Shown here: positions 1 through 8,029 of the stretch, piece after piece | Position numbering within the stretch: the stretch's first letter is position 1 | Layout of the letters: the number at the start of each line of letters is the position of its first letter | NCBI GenBank assembly: GCA_905193225.1 | Contig: CAJJNV010000001.1 | Coordinates: forward strand, 62,001-126,000 | Direction of reading: 5' to 3' | Source: an uncultured Oscillospiraceae bacterium | GTDB taxonomy: Bacteria; Bacillota; Clostridia; Oscillospirales; Acutalibacteraceae | DNA length: 64,000 nucleotides | The notes under the pieces: model-generated | Database searches by the model: none | Seen by the model: only the letters and a program-made list of their open reading frames with translations | What the model was told of the DNA's origin: nothing | Made by a program: the position numbers and the translations under genes

Positions 1-461
1 CCCGCAACAATAAGAGGAACAAAATAAATGAGTTTATTTTTTATGAATGTCCAGGCTGTCTGATTTTTTGTTCTCGGCGTGTCGTCTTCCTCTTCTTCGG
101 TGTCGGAGGTGGACTTTTTAACCTTTATTTTGCTGGGAGTATCATCCTCGGAATGCTCACGTTCATAAACATATTCTTCTTCGGATATCTCATTTTCCGA
201 CGGCTCTTCCGAGACTTCTGAAGGCTGTGTTTCGCTTTCAGGCGCGCTTCCTTCGTGGCTTATTTCAGATACTTCCGAGGTGTTGTTGCTTGTTTCCTCG
301 CTAACGGTGCCGGAAATAACCTGACTTTCACCCACATGGGATACCGCAGAAACATCGGAAGGCTCGGCTAAAGCCTGAAGGCAGCAAAAGCACAGCAGTG
401 CCGCAGCGCACAGAAAAGCGGCGCAAAGATGTTTTAAAGCTGACGTTTTGGAGTGGTTCAT
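1..461 (-). CDS. Acidic Ser/Glu-rich membrane protein, cut by the left edge
   Basis: A reading frame opens at ATG 461 behind an AGAGGTG ribosome binding site and stays open to base 1, giving about 153 residues without the C-terminus. Residues 1-35 look like a signal peptide or membrane anchor (a few basic residues, then a run rich in Ala, Leu and Cys). Residues 36 to about 135 are a low-complexity linker dominated by Ser, Glu, Thr and Pro, ending in Asp/Glu clusters. Close to the edge a second hydrophobic stretch starts (after TAWTFIKNKLIYF), which would be another membrane segment. I do not recognise the family. The layout fits an exported or membrane-anchored protein with an extended acidic extracellular spacer. 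Translation is certain in frame; function is unknown. Confidence 0.7.
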   Translation of the reverse strand, partial: MNHSKTSALKHLCAAFLCAAALLCFCCLQALAEPSDVSAVSHVGESQVISGTVSEETSNNTSEVSEISHEGSAPESETQPSEVSEEPSENEISEEEYVYEREHSEDDTPSKIKVKKSTSDTEEEEDDTPRTKNQTAWTFIKNKLIYFVPLIVA

Positions 462-608
462 AAAGCACCTCTTAAAAAAAATTAAAACGCAAAACAAAAG
501 GGGAGGGGAAAACGGCCGAAAGAAAAAATGCAGTAAATAAAAAGACAATCAATCGGCCGCACAATAGGCCTTAAACAGCCGTTTTTAACGGATTTATACC
601 GCTGTTAA

Positions 609-2045
609 TTAGTATTGCTTGCCCCAATAGAGCATATATTTTGCCGGCTTACCACAGCAAACGCACTTGTCGGAAAGCTGCTCCTGCTCAAATGGAATGC
701 ATCTGGAAATAAGGCCGGCCTGTTCCTTGACCTTTTCCTCACACTCAACGTCTCCGCACCACATAGCCCTTGCAAAGCCGGGATGATTTTCGCCGATGTC
801 GCACATTTCCTCCATATTATGAGCGTCGAAGGTCATTGCCTCACGGCGTTTTTTGCCCTTTTCAAGCAGTCCGTCGTGCACCGCCTTTAAAAGCTCGGGA
901 ATCTTCTGCTCGATTTCGTCGAGAGAGACGGTAATCTTTTCGCCGTTATCTCGTCTGACCAGCACACAGCAGTTGTTTTCAATGTCTCTCGGGCCTATTT
1001 CAAGACGCAGGGGCACGCCCTTCATCTCGTATTCGGCAAATTTCCAGCCGGGGGAATTGTCCGAAAGGTCGGTCTTTACTCTGCACACCGATTTAAGCTT
1101 TGCTTCAAGCTCGGCAGCCTTTTCGGTAACGCCCGGTTTGTGGGAAGCAATGGGAATTATGATAAGCTGAATGGGAGCAACGGCAGGGGGGAGCACAAGG
1201 CCGTTGTCGTCGCCGTGGGTCATTATTATTGCGCCGATGATACGGGTAGACATTCCCCAGGAGGTCTGGTGGGGATAGCGCAGCTTGTTTTCTCTGTCGA
1301 GGAACTGTATGCCGAAGGCCTTGGCAAAGCCGTCTCCGAAATAGTGGCTGGTTCCGCTTTGGAGAGCCTTTCCGTCGTGCATCATAGCCTCGATGGTGTA
1401 GGTCGATTCGGCGCCTGCGAATTTTTCCTTGTCGGTCTTCTGTCCCTTAACAACATCAATTGCGAGGGATTCGCTGCAAAAATCGGCGTAAACATTAAGC
1501 ATACGCTCGGTTTCTTCCTTGGCCTCCTCGGCGGTTTCGTGCATGGTGTGGCCTTCCTGCCATAAAAATTCGGTGGTGCGAAGGAATGGACGGGTGGTCT
1601 TTTCCCAACGTACAACACTGCACCACTGGTTATAGAGCTTGGGCAGGTCGCGGTAGGAATGTATTACATTGGCGTAATGCTCGCAAAAAAGTGTCTCGGA
1701 GGTGGGACGCACACAAAGCCGCTCGGCAAGCTGCTCGTTTCCGCCGTGGGTCACCCAGGCAACCTCGGGAGCAAATCCTTCAACGTGATCCTTTTCCTTC
1801 TGGAGAAGGCTCTCGGGAATAAACATAGGCATCATAACGTTTTCGTGACCGAGCGCCTTAAAACGGTCGTCAAGATCCTTCTGTATGTTTTCCCATATTG
1901 CATAGCCGTAGGGGCGGATTATCATACAACCCTTAAGGGAAGAATACTCCGCAAGCTCGGCTTTTTTAACAACGTCTGTATACCATTTCGCAAAGTCAAC
2001 ATCCATAGATGTAATTTCTTTGACCATTTTTTTCTGTTCTGCCAT
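609..2045 (-). CDS. proS: Prolyl-tRNA synthetase (archaeal/eukaryote-like, short type)
   Basis: Class II aminoacyl-tRNA synthetase that charges tRNA-Pro in the cytoplasm. At 478 residues it matches the short form without the editing insertion of the long E. coli type. Visible motifs are RPTSETLF at 113-120 and the motif-2 region RWEKTTRPFLRTTEF from 146, followed by WQEGHT. The C-terminal zinc-binding-like domain carries several Cys (CGDVEC, then CVCC near the end) and the protein ends in Tyr, as is usual for this type. The ATG start has a GAGGCGGA site upstream and a good promoter 36-64 bases upstream. No T-box was seen in its leader, unlike pheS. It is a single-gene unit. Confidence 0.95.
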   Translation of the reverse strand: MAEQKKMVKEITSMDVDFAKWYTDVVKKAELAEYSSLKGCMIIRPYGYAIWENIQKDLDDRFKALGHENVMMPMFIPESLLQKEKDHVEGFAPEVAWVTHGGNEQLAERLCVRPTSETLFCEHYANVIHSYRDLPKLYNQWCSVVRWEKTTRPFLRTTEFLWQEGHTMHETAEEAKEETERMLNVYADFCSESLAIDVVKGQKTDKEKFAGAESTYTIEAMMHDGKALQSGTSHYFGDGFAKAFGIQFLDRENKLRYPHQTSWGMSTRIIGAIIMTHGDDNGLVLPPAVAPIQLIIIPIASHKPGVTEKAAELEAKLKSVCRVKTDLSDNSPGWKFAEYEMKGVPLRLEIGPRDIENNCCVLVRRDNGEKITVSLDEIEQKIPELLKAVHDGLLEKGKKRREAMTFDAHNMEEMCDIGENHPGFARAMWCGDVECEEKVKEQAGLISRCIPFEQEQLSDKCVCCGKPAKYMLYWGKQY

Positions 2046-2437
2046 TTAATTTCCGCCTCGTCATAAAAATATATAGTACTATTATATTTTATTCTTGTGA
2101 TTTTTTCAATAGTAATTTTCAAACAAAGTATAATTTTCCCTGATTTTCGCAGTATATTGTAGAAAAAACAGCTCTCATTGCCTTGAAACCAATAATAACG
2201 GCATTTAAAATGCACATTAGAAGGAAGTAATAAGACATTTTACCGCAAAATATAGAATCCGCGTTGCGTCAGCATATAAAAATCGGGCGCCGGCAGCAGC
2301 TTAAAGTCCTTCACCGACGTCCGATCATTCTACTGTTATGTTTTGTGCAAAATACGCTCCGGCAAGGTGAATAACGTATATATGCACCGTGCAAAAGCTT
2401 TGGAAAAGCCTTTAAAAAATCAACGGTCGATTTTCTA
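2046..2437. other. Intergenic region between proS and the small unknown gene
   Basis: Apart from the proS promoter next to the start codon, about 330 bases show no convincing gene. The part nearest 2437 is the 3' end of the leftward gene at 2438-2725; imperfect paired segments such as AAAGCTTT/AAAGCCTTT occur there but I cannot call a clear terminator. Confidence 0.5.
2081..2109 (-). promoter_or_regulatory. Vegetative promoter of proS
   Basis: Read on the minus strand: -35 TTGAAA (2104-2109), 17-base spacer, -10 TATAAT (2081-2086). The proS start codon lies about 36 bases downstream of the -10, so the leader is too short to hold a T-box. Confidence 0.75.
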
Positions 2438-2725
2438 TTATTCCGAAAGCGCCCTTTCAAGCCATATTGCACCGAGATCGAGAGCCTCGTAAAGGCCGCT
2501 TTTCTCGCTGGATTTGATTACCCTGTCCTTGGGGCTCATATTGTCGTCGGTGTGAACAAGGGAGACAGCCACCTTGTCGGCAATGTCGAGATCATCCTGC
2601 TTTTTGGTACTTTTGATGTCCATTTTGATGACGAATTTGTCGGTCATATTGCCGTAGTATATTGTGTTTCCGCTTCTTACCAGCGGACGGTTTTTGTATG
2701 TGAGAAAATCCTGCTTCTCGGGCAC
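2438..2725 (-). CDS. Small conserved-looking protein of unknown function
   Basis: 95 residues, soluble, with no signal peptide, membrane segment or Cys cluster. The GTG start at 2725 has a strong AGGAGGGG site and lies 15 bases after the ireB stop, so the two genes are almost certainly one transcript. The protein has an N-terminal beta-rich part (TYKNRPLVRSGNTIYYGN) and a charged C-terminal half ending in a helix with LGAIWLERAL. I do not recognise the family. Its position is where Clostridia usually carry ruvX or a DUF1292 gene after ireB, but the sequence fits neither. Good start signals and good coding character make the gene itself credible. Confidence 0.7.
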   Translation of the reverse strand: MPEKQDFLTYKNRPLVRSGNTIYYGNMTDKFVIKMDIKSTKKQDDLDIADKVAVSLVHTDDNMSPKDRVIKSSEKSGLYEALDLGAIWLERALSE

Positions 2726-2740
2726 GAAAACCCCTCCTGA

Positions 2741-2992
2741 TTATTTAGTGATATAGTTTTTAACAAGCGCGGCAAGCAGCTCGTCGCGGTCGATGCGGCG
2801 TATGAGACTTCTCGCGTTGTTGTAGGTGGTAATGTAGGTCGGATCCTCTGAAAGAATATATCCAACGATTTGATTGATAGGGTTATAGCCCTTCTCGCTC
2901 AGTGCCTCATATACCGAACAGAGTATTTTTTTCATTTCCGATTCATTGTCTTTGTTTATGGAAAAGGTTATTGTTTGATTTTTGTCCTGCAT
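2741..2992 (-). CDS. ireB: IreB family regulatory phosphoprotein (UPF0297/DUF965)
   Basis: Small cytoplasmic protein of the IreB family; the Enterococcus member is a substrate of the PASTA kinase IreK and affects cephalosporin resistance. The family signature is plain: VYEALSEKGYNPINQIVGY followed by LSEDPTYITTYNNARSLIRRIDRDELL. I place the start at 2992 (MQDKNQ) because GGAGGTG sits 5 bases upstream; an in-frame ATG 33 bases earlier has no such site. The length of 83 residues matches the family. In most Clostridia and Bacilli the gene lies next to alaS and ruvX; here it is followed by an unknown gene at 2725 instead. Confidence 0.9.
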   Translation of the reverse strand: MQDKNQTITFSINKDNESEMKKILCSVYEALSEKGYNPINQIVGYILSEDPTYITTYNNARSLIRRIDRDELLAALVKNYITK

Positions 2993-3104
2993 ATTAACAC
3001 CTCCGTTAAATATAATATACTTCAAATTACAGATAAATTCAAGTGCTTTTTTAAAAAGACTTGTAAATTAAAGTGATTTTTACAAACGCTTTATAATTTA
3101 TAGA

Positions 3105-3163
3105 CCGGGCAAAAAAGAAAAGGCTTTGCCCATGTAGGTTTATCTGCAAAAAGCAAAGCCTTT
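3105..3163 (-). terminator. Rho-independent terminator after pheT
   Basis: Perfect 11-base inverted repeat (3119-3129 and 3153-3163, core AAAGGCTTTGC) followed on the minus strand by TTCTTTTTTG. It lies 60 bases beyond the pheT stop. Confidence 0.7.
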
Positions 3164-3224
3164 GAAATTATATTTTTCCGGCCTGTCGCCGTTTTATACA
3201 ATCGTTCTTTGACCGACGGTTTAA

Positions 3225-5618
3225 TTATGCACGAAGCTCGGCGCCGATTTCCGAAAGCGCCTTAATGACCTTTCCGACCACATCGCTGCACTCATCGTCG
3301 GTAAGTGTGCGGTCCTCGGCACGGAGCACGAGGGAATATGCAACGCTCTTTTTGTTTTCGGCAATGCGGTCGCCTTCGTAAACGTCAAAGAGCTTAACAT
3401 CCTCAATTATGCGGCTTTTAACCGATCGGATGGCCTTGTCAAGCTCGGCAACCGGCACGCTTCTGTCGCAAACAAGCGAAAGGTCGCGGGTGACGGCGGG
3501 GAACTTGGGAAGGGGCTTGTAAATCGGCTGAGCCTTGTGTGAGGCATAGAGGGAGGAAAGGGCGATTTCGGCCGTGTATATCTTGCGGTCGATACCGTAT
3601 TTTGCGGCGGTGTCGGGATGGATTTCACCGAACACGGCCACCGTCTCTCCGTTTGCCACAGCCTTTGCCCGGCGGCCGGGATGGAGATATGTTTCACTTG
3701 AACGCTCATATTCCGCCTTAACGCCGAAAAGTTCAAAGACATCCTCAACGATTCCCTTGAGGGTAAAGAAATCCTCGTCGCTTCCGTAAAGCCCGATGCA
3801 AAGAGCAGGCTGTTCGTCGGGCTGCTCGGTCAGGGGAAGAGCCTTGGGAATAAACACCTTGCTTATTTCAAAAAGTCTTGCAGCCTCGTTTTTGCGGCTG
3901 ATGTTGGTGGAAATGACGGTCAGCATGCTTGTGACAAGCTGGGTGCGAAGGCAGGAATACTCGTCTCCCAGGGGATTGAGAATTTTAATGCACTTTCTGC
4001 GGCTGTCGTCATCAGCAAGGCCTAAATTGTCGATGGCGCCGCTTGCAATGAAGGAATATGTGGAAATTTCTCTTAAAGCGTCAGAGCAAAGCATAGCTTT
4101 AAGTTTGTTTTCCTTTTGACGTGAGGGGAGAAGCTTACCCTGAACAACATCGCCTCTCATAACCGTACCGATTATGTGGTCATAGCCGTATATTCTCATA
4201 ACCTCTTCGGCAAGATCGGCTCTTCCCTCGACATCATCGCGGAAGGAGGGAACGCGGCAGGTCAGCACATTATTTTCGTCAATGGTGGTTTCGATGTGAA
4301 GGCTGTTGAGTATCTCTACCATTCGCTCAAAGGGCACCTCAACCCCTAAAAGGTCGTTTATGCGCCCTGCGGGAACGGTCAAAACCCTCTCAGAGGGAAG
4401 ACCCTCGTTTTTATCGATAACACCGTCTATAATGTCGCCGGCGTCGAGATCGTTAATGAGCTGCAACGCTCTTTCCATTGCAAATTCAACGTTCATAATG
4501 TCGAGGCCGCGCTCAAATCTGGCGCTGGACTCGGTTCTCATACCGAGAGCTCTTGCGGTTCTTCTGACGCTGTCGCGGCGGAACTTTGCACTTTCAAGAA
4601 ACAGCTCGGTGGTATCGTCCTTGATCTCGCTGTCAAGTCCGCCCATAATTCCCGCAAGGCAGGATGGAGCGGTCTCGTCTGCGATGACCAGCATTTCGCT
4701 CGTCAAAGTGTGATCCTTTCCGTCGAGGGTGGTGATGCCTTCGCCGTCCTTTGCGCGGCGGACGATGATATGGTTGTCCTTAATGTCGCGGCGATCAAAG
4801 GCGTGCATGGGCTGACCGGTTTCCAGCATTACGAAGTTTGTAATGTCGACAATATTGTTGATAGGTCTCATACCTGCGGCCTTAAGGCAGCGCTTCATCC
4901 AGTCGGGAGACTCTTTAATGCGGAGATTTCTAATAACGCGACCGTAATAGCGGTTGCAAAGGTCATAGTCCTCAACATCTATCTTGATGTAATCGTTGAT
5001 GTCTCCTCCGACGGTTTTATAGGCGGGCACAGGGGGGTGGAAGGGCTTGCCCAGTACCACCGATACCTCTCGCGCAACGCCTAAAACGCTTTGGCAGTCG
5101 GGACGGTTGGCGGTAATTTTAAAATCGATAACATAATCGAAAAGATGAAGCACCTCTCTCATATCTGCGCCAACGGGGGTATCGTCTTTAAGTATAAGAA
5201 TGCCGTAAACCTCGGCGCCCTTGTAATCCTCTTCCTTAAGGCAAAGCTCCTCGCCCGAGCAAAGCATACCGTTTGACTCGACGCCTCTCAGCTTGCCCTT
5301 TTTGATGTCCACGCCGTTAGGCAGATGGGAGCCGTGCAGCGCCACAGGAACGATGGCACCTTCAAAAACATTATCCGCACCGGTGACGATCTGAATGTTC
5401 TCACCCGTACCCACATCTATTTGGCATATCAAAAGCTTGTCGGCGTCGGGATGCTTTTCGATTTTCTCGATTTTTCCGGCAACAACATTGCTCATGGTTT
5501 TAGACAGATCGACAATGCTTTCAACCTCGAAGCCCGCCATAACCATTTTGTCGCAAAGCTCCTCTACCGGCACATCTATATCCACATAATATTTTAACCA
5601 ATTAAGAGAAATATTCAT
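3225..5618 (-). CDS. pheT: Phenylalanyl-tRNA synthetase beta subunit
   Basis: Large subunit of the (alpha-beta)2 class II synthetase for tRNA-Phe. 797 residues, the usual full length. The N-terminal EMAPII-like tRNA-binding domain is visible at about 40-150 (KIEKHPDADKLLICQIDVG), followed by the B3/4 editing region, the B5 domain around 400-475, the catalytic-like core and the C-terminal anticodon-binding FDX-ACB domain from about 700 (LPKFPAVTRDLSLV). The ATG start has AGGAGGG upstream and follows pheS by 15 bases, so the two are co-transcribed from the T-box-controlled promoter at about 7030-7058. No damage is visible. Confidence 0.97.
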   Translation of the reverse strand: MNISLNWLKYYVDIDVPVEELCDKMVMAGFEVESIVDLSKTMSNVVAGKIEKIEKHPDADKLLICQIDVGTGENIQIVTGADNVFEGAIVPVALHGSHLPNGVDIKKGKLRGVESNGMLCSGEELCLKEEDYKGAEVYGILILKDDTPVGADMREVLHLFDYVIDFKITANRPDCQSVLGVAREVSVVLGKPFHPPVPAYKTVGGDINDYIKIDVEDYDLCNRYYGRVIRNLRIKESPDWMKRCLKAAGMRPINNIVDITNFVMLETGQPMHAFDRRDIKDNHIIVRRAKDGEGITTLDGKDHTLTSEMLVIADETAPSCLAGIMGGLDSEIKDDTTELFLESAKFRRDSVRRTARALGMRTESSARFERGLDIMNVEFAMERALQLINDLDAGDIIDGVIDKNEGLPSERVLTVPAGRINDLLGVEVPFERMVEILNSLHIETTIDENNVLTCRVPSFRDDVEGRADLAEEVMRIYGYDHIIGTVMRGDVVQGKLLPSRQKENKLKAMLCSDALREISTYSFIASGAIDNLGLADDDSRRKCIKILNPLGDEYSCLRTQLVTSMLTVISTNISRKNEAARLFEISKVFIPKALPLTEQPDEQPALCIGLYGSDEDFFTLKGIVEDVFELFGVKAEYERSSETYLHPGRRAKAVANGETVAVFGEIHPDTAAKYGIDRKIYTAEIALSSLYASHKAQPIYKPLPKFPAVTRDLSLVCDRSVPVAELDKAIRSVKSRIIEDVKLFDVYEGDRIAENKKSVAYSLVLRAEDRTLTDDECSDVVGKVIKALSEIGAELRA

Positions 5619-5633
5619 TTTAAAGCCCTCCTG

Positions 5634-6659
5634 TTAATCGTCAAACTGGGAAAGAAAACGGATGTCGTTTTCAAAAAGCAGACGGATGTCGCTGATCTTA
5701 TAGCGGGTGGTGGTCAGTCTGTCAAGGCCGATTCCGAAGGCAAATCCGGAATATTCCTCGGGATCGATTCCGCAGCGCTCGAGCACTCTCGGATGAACCA
5801 TCCCCGCGCCGAGTATTTCGATCCAGCCCGATCCCTTGCATACCCTGCAGCCCTTTCCGCCGCATTCCGAGCAGGAAACGTCGACCTCGACGCTTGGCTC
5901 GGTAAAGGGGAAGAAGGAGGGGCGGAATTTAACCTTGGTGTCGGAGCCGTATATTTCCCTTGCAAACTGCTCGAGAGTGCCCTTAAGGTCGCACATTGTA
6001 ATGCCCTTGTCTACCACAAGGCCCTCGATCTGATGGAAAACGGGGGAATGGGTGGCGTCCACATCGTCGGCGCGGTAAACTCGGCCGGGGCAGATCATAC
6101 GGATGGGAGGCTTGCGGTTTTCCATGGTGCGTATCTGCGTGGCAGAGGTCTGACTTCTTAAAATAAGGCCGTCGCCTACATAAAAGGTGTCCTGCATATC
6201 TCTTGCGGGGTGGTCGGCAGGCACATTAAGAGCCTCGAAATTATAATACTCGGTTTCTATCTCGGGTCCGTCCACAACATCAAATCCCATAGACTGGAAT
6301 ATGTTTATCATATCTTTAAGCACGGTGTTGAGAGGATGAAGCCCGCCCTTTTTGCCTTTTTTACCGGGAAGGGAAATGTCAAGGGTTTCCTTCTCAAGTT
6401 TTTTGTCCTGCTCGGCCTTTTTGATGAGAGCGGTCTTTTCGGCAATCTTAGCCTCAATCTCACTTCTGACGGCGTTTGCAAGCTGACCCATTGCCGGTCG
6501 CTCTTCGGCCGAAAGCTTGCCCATTTGTTTAAGAATAGAGGTGAGCTCTCCTTTTTTTCCAAGGTATGCTACACGCAGCTCCTCAAGTTCAGATTGCGCC
6601 TTGACTTCTTTAAGAGCATTTGCAGCTCTTTCACTGATGGCTCTGAGTTGTTCCTTCAT
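5634..6659 (-). CDS. pheS: Phenylalanyl-tRNA synthetase alpha subunit
   Basis: Catalytic subunit that activates Phe and transfers it to tRNA-Phe with PheT. The N-terminal 100 residues form the charged coiled coil that contacts tRNA. The class II core follows: HPLNTVLKDMINIFQSMGF, DTFYV, GRVYRADDVDATHSPVFHQ (motif 2) and the C-terminal GFAFGIGLDRL (motif 3). A Cys-rich CSECGGKGCRVC segment, common in Firmicute PheS, is present. I choose the ATG at 6659 (341 residues): GAAAGG sits 9 bases upstream, whereas an in-frame ATG at 6668 directly abuts that site. Expression is controlled by the T-box leader. Confidence 0.96.
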   Translation of the reverse strand: MKEQLRAISERAANALKEVKAQSELEELRVAYLGKKGELTSILKQMGKLSAEERPAMGQLANAVRSEIEAKIAEKTALIKKAEQDKKLEKETLDISLPGKKGKKGGLHPLNTVLKDMINIFQSMGFDVVDGPEIETEYYNFEALNVPADHPARDMQDTFYVGDGLILRSQTSATQIRTMENRKPPIRMICPGRVYRADDVDATHSPVFHQIEGLVVDKGITMCDLKGTLEQFAREIYGSDTKVKFRPSFFPFTEPSVEVDVSCSECGGKGCRVCKGSGWIEILGAGMVHPRVLERCGIDPEEYSGFAFGIGLDRLTTTRYKISDIRLLFENDIRFLSQFDD

Positions 6660-6669
6660 AAAAAACATC

Positions 6670-7022
6670 CTTTCAAAAAAATAAGACCCTCGTCCCGAAA
6701 AAAGGGACGAAAGCCGTAAACTTCAAACTTCCGCGGTACCACCCAATTTTTTGCCAAAACGGATTTAATTAAAGAACACAAAAAGGAAAACTAAAAATTA
6801 AATCCGTCCAACGAGCAAACACTCATCGACCTTTTAACGGTTGTCAGCCGTCCGAACCTACTGAAATTTTTCAGCCCGACCGCTCCGAAGGGAAATTCGG
6901 CAAATGCAAGGGCACGGGACAGTCACACCCGGAAAAACCGCCGTCCGTTCTCTTTGTACCGCTTTTTGCACTGCTTACTGTACTTCATCAATGCGTTTAA
7001 TGAGTTGTCCTATTAAACTTAG
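6670..7022 (-). promoter_or_regulatory. Phenylalanine T-box riboswitch upstream of pheST
   Basis: On the minus strand the leader holds the invariant T-box sequence GGGTGGTACCGCGGA (complement of 6730-6744), which pairs with the uncharged tRNA-Phe acceptor end. A terminator hairpin follows (arms 6690-6696 and 6704-6710, TCGTCCC/GGGACGA) with a U-rich tail just before the pheS ribosome binding site. Further upstream is a Stem I-like region with AGTA and, at 6892-6894, a TTC triplet in the GAAT-TTC-CCTTCGGAGC context typical of specifier loops. TTC is a Phe codon, which agrees with the downstream genes. Low charged tRNA-Phe should stabilise the antiterminator and raise pheST transcription. Confidence 0.93.
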
Positions 7023-7029
7023 CAAGGCT

Positions 7030-7058
7030 ATGATAACACATAAAGAAAAAATTTTCAA
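7030..7058 (-). promoter_or_regulatory. Promoter of the T-box-pheS-pheT transcript
   Basis: Minus strand: -35 TTGAAA (7053-7058), 17-base spacer, -10 TATCAT (7030-7035), directly upstream of the T-box leader. It is back to back with the rightward promoter at 7078-7106. Confidence 0.7.
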
Positions 7059-7077
7059 GTCCTTTTAAAAAAATATG

Positions 7078-7106
7078 TTGACAAAGGGATTATGGTATGC
7101 TATTAT
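7078..7106 (+). promoter_or_regulatory. Strong vegetative promoter of the DUF3793-flavodoxin operon
   Basis: Consensus-like -35 TTGACA (7078-7083), 17-base spacer, -10 TATTAT (7101-7106). The expected transcription start, about 7113, lies at the edge of the palindromic operator at 7115-7132. Confidence 0.8.
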
Positions 7107-7114
7107 TCGGTTGT

Positions 7115-7132
7115 AGTTAGCCAAGGCTAACT
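7115..7132. promoter_or_regulatory. Palindromic operator 1 (GTTAGC-N4-GCTAAC)
   Basis: 8+8 base inverted repeat around a 2-base centre, core GTTAGCCAAGGCTAAC at 7116-7131, at the expected transcription start of the promoter at 7078-7106. A second site with the same arms and spacing occurs at 7291-7306. The arms resemble metal-responsive DtxR-family boxes; that assignment is inference. Confidence 0.7.
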
Positions 7133-7254
7133 CAAAAACGGCATTATTAAAATAATGCAGCCACATATTCTTAATTTTTCGCATATCTTAAATTATAAAG
7201 AACAATTTTTAAAGTGCAAAGAAAATAATCGCAAAGTAAATATTTTATAATTCC

Positions 7255-7281
7255 TAAAGAATGATCAGTTCTTTATTTTTT
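7255..7281 (+). terminator. Short hairpin with U-tract inside the leader
   Basis: Seven-base stem TAAAGAA/TTCTTTA (7255-7261 and 7269-7275) followed by seven T. It could be a weak intrinsic terminator separating the promoter at 7078 from the second operator region. The short AT-only stem makes its strength doubtful. Confidence 0.4.
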
Positions 7282-7308
7282 TGGCGACAGGTTAGCATAT
7301 GCTAACTA
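7281..7308 (+). promoter_or_regulatory. Palindromic operator 2 and possible second promoter
   Basis: GTTAGCATATGCTAAC at 7291-7306 is a perfect 16-base palindrome with the same GTTAGC-N4-GCTAAC pattern as operator 1. It falls between a possible -35 TTGGCG (7281-7286) and -10 TAACTA (7303-7308) with a 16-base gap, so it may control a second, weaker promoter about 140 bases before the gene. Confidence 0.6.
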
Positions 7309-7447
7309 TTCTTACATTACTGCTTTTTCTGCATTTATACTAACCGTTTCTGTGCTGCTGTTGCTGTATTGGGAATGTCAGCCATTGCGAATATATTAAG
7401 CGGTGTTACAAAGGATAGTTACAAAAGCCATCCGAGGAGGTGGGAAA

Positions 7448-8002
7448 ATGTCCGAACTGCAGGTCATAAACAACTGTTCGCCCACAATGGCGGGACTGAA
7501 AACCGGCAATCTCTTTTGTTGCGATGCAAAAAGCAGGGAAGAACTGAACGGCTCCATAAAGGGCTTTAATTCAAGACTGGTCAAAAAGGGCATTAAATTT
7601 CTTCCGCTCAGATACAGAAACGGAAGAGCGCTTGTCTATGTATACCGCCCTGAAAAACTGACAAACGACCTTAACGACGCGGGAGCCTCAAAAATTTTAA
7701 AAAGCAAAAACTATCCTGTTGGTAACTGCGAAAAATGTGTTGTCGAACTGATAAAGCGCCTTAGGACCGAGCAGGATTTTCCTCACGAAATAGGTCTTTT
7801 TCTCGGTTATCCGCCGGTTGATGTGTACGGGTTTATGCATTGTAAAGCCAAAAACTTCAAATGCGTCGGTACATGGAAGGTTTACGGCGATGAGAAAAAA
7901 GCCAAACGCCAGTTTGAAAGCTTTAAAAAATGCACCGATGTCTATAAAAGAGCCTACGAAAGGCACAAATCGTTTGATAAGCTCGTTGTGAGCGCAAAAT
8001 AA
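7448..8002 (+). CDS. DUF3793 family protein
   Basis: 184 residues, cytoplasmic, no membrane segments. The fold function is unknown, but the family is recognisable: CSPTMAGLKTGNLFCC near the N-terminus, KGIKFLPLRYRNGRALVYVYRP in the middle, and the HEIGLFLGYPPVDVYGF motif followed by KCVGTWKVYGD. I place the start at ATG 7448 because GAGGAGGTG lies 6 bases upstream; earlier in-frame starts have no such site. The gene is 27 bases upstream of a flavodoxin gene and shares its promoter and operators. In related gut Clostridia this family often accompanies flavodoxin and FeoA/FeoB iron uptake genes (recalled from general knowledge), which with the operator suggests a link to metal, probably iron, homeostasis. 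Confidence 0.88.
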   Translation: MSELQVINNCSPTMAGLKTGNLFCCDAKSREELNGSIKGFNSRLVKKGIKFLPLRYRNGRALVYVYRPEKLTNDLNDAGASKILKSKNYPVGNCEKCVVELIKRLRTEQDFPHEIGLFLGYPPVDVYGFMHCKAKNFKCVGTWKVYGDEKKAKRQFESFKKCTDVYKRAYERHKSFDKLVVSAK

Positions 8003-8029
8003 AAATTTTTTTGAAAGAAGGATTTTATT

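Noticed and set aside
2046..2437. T-box before proS
   Set aside because: The promoter lies within 65 bases of the start codon and no GGTACCGCG-type sequence is present.
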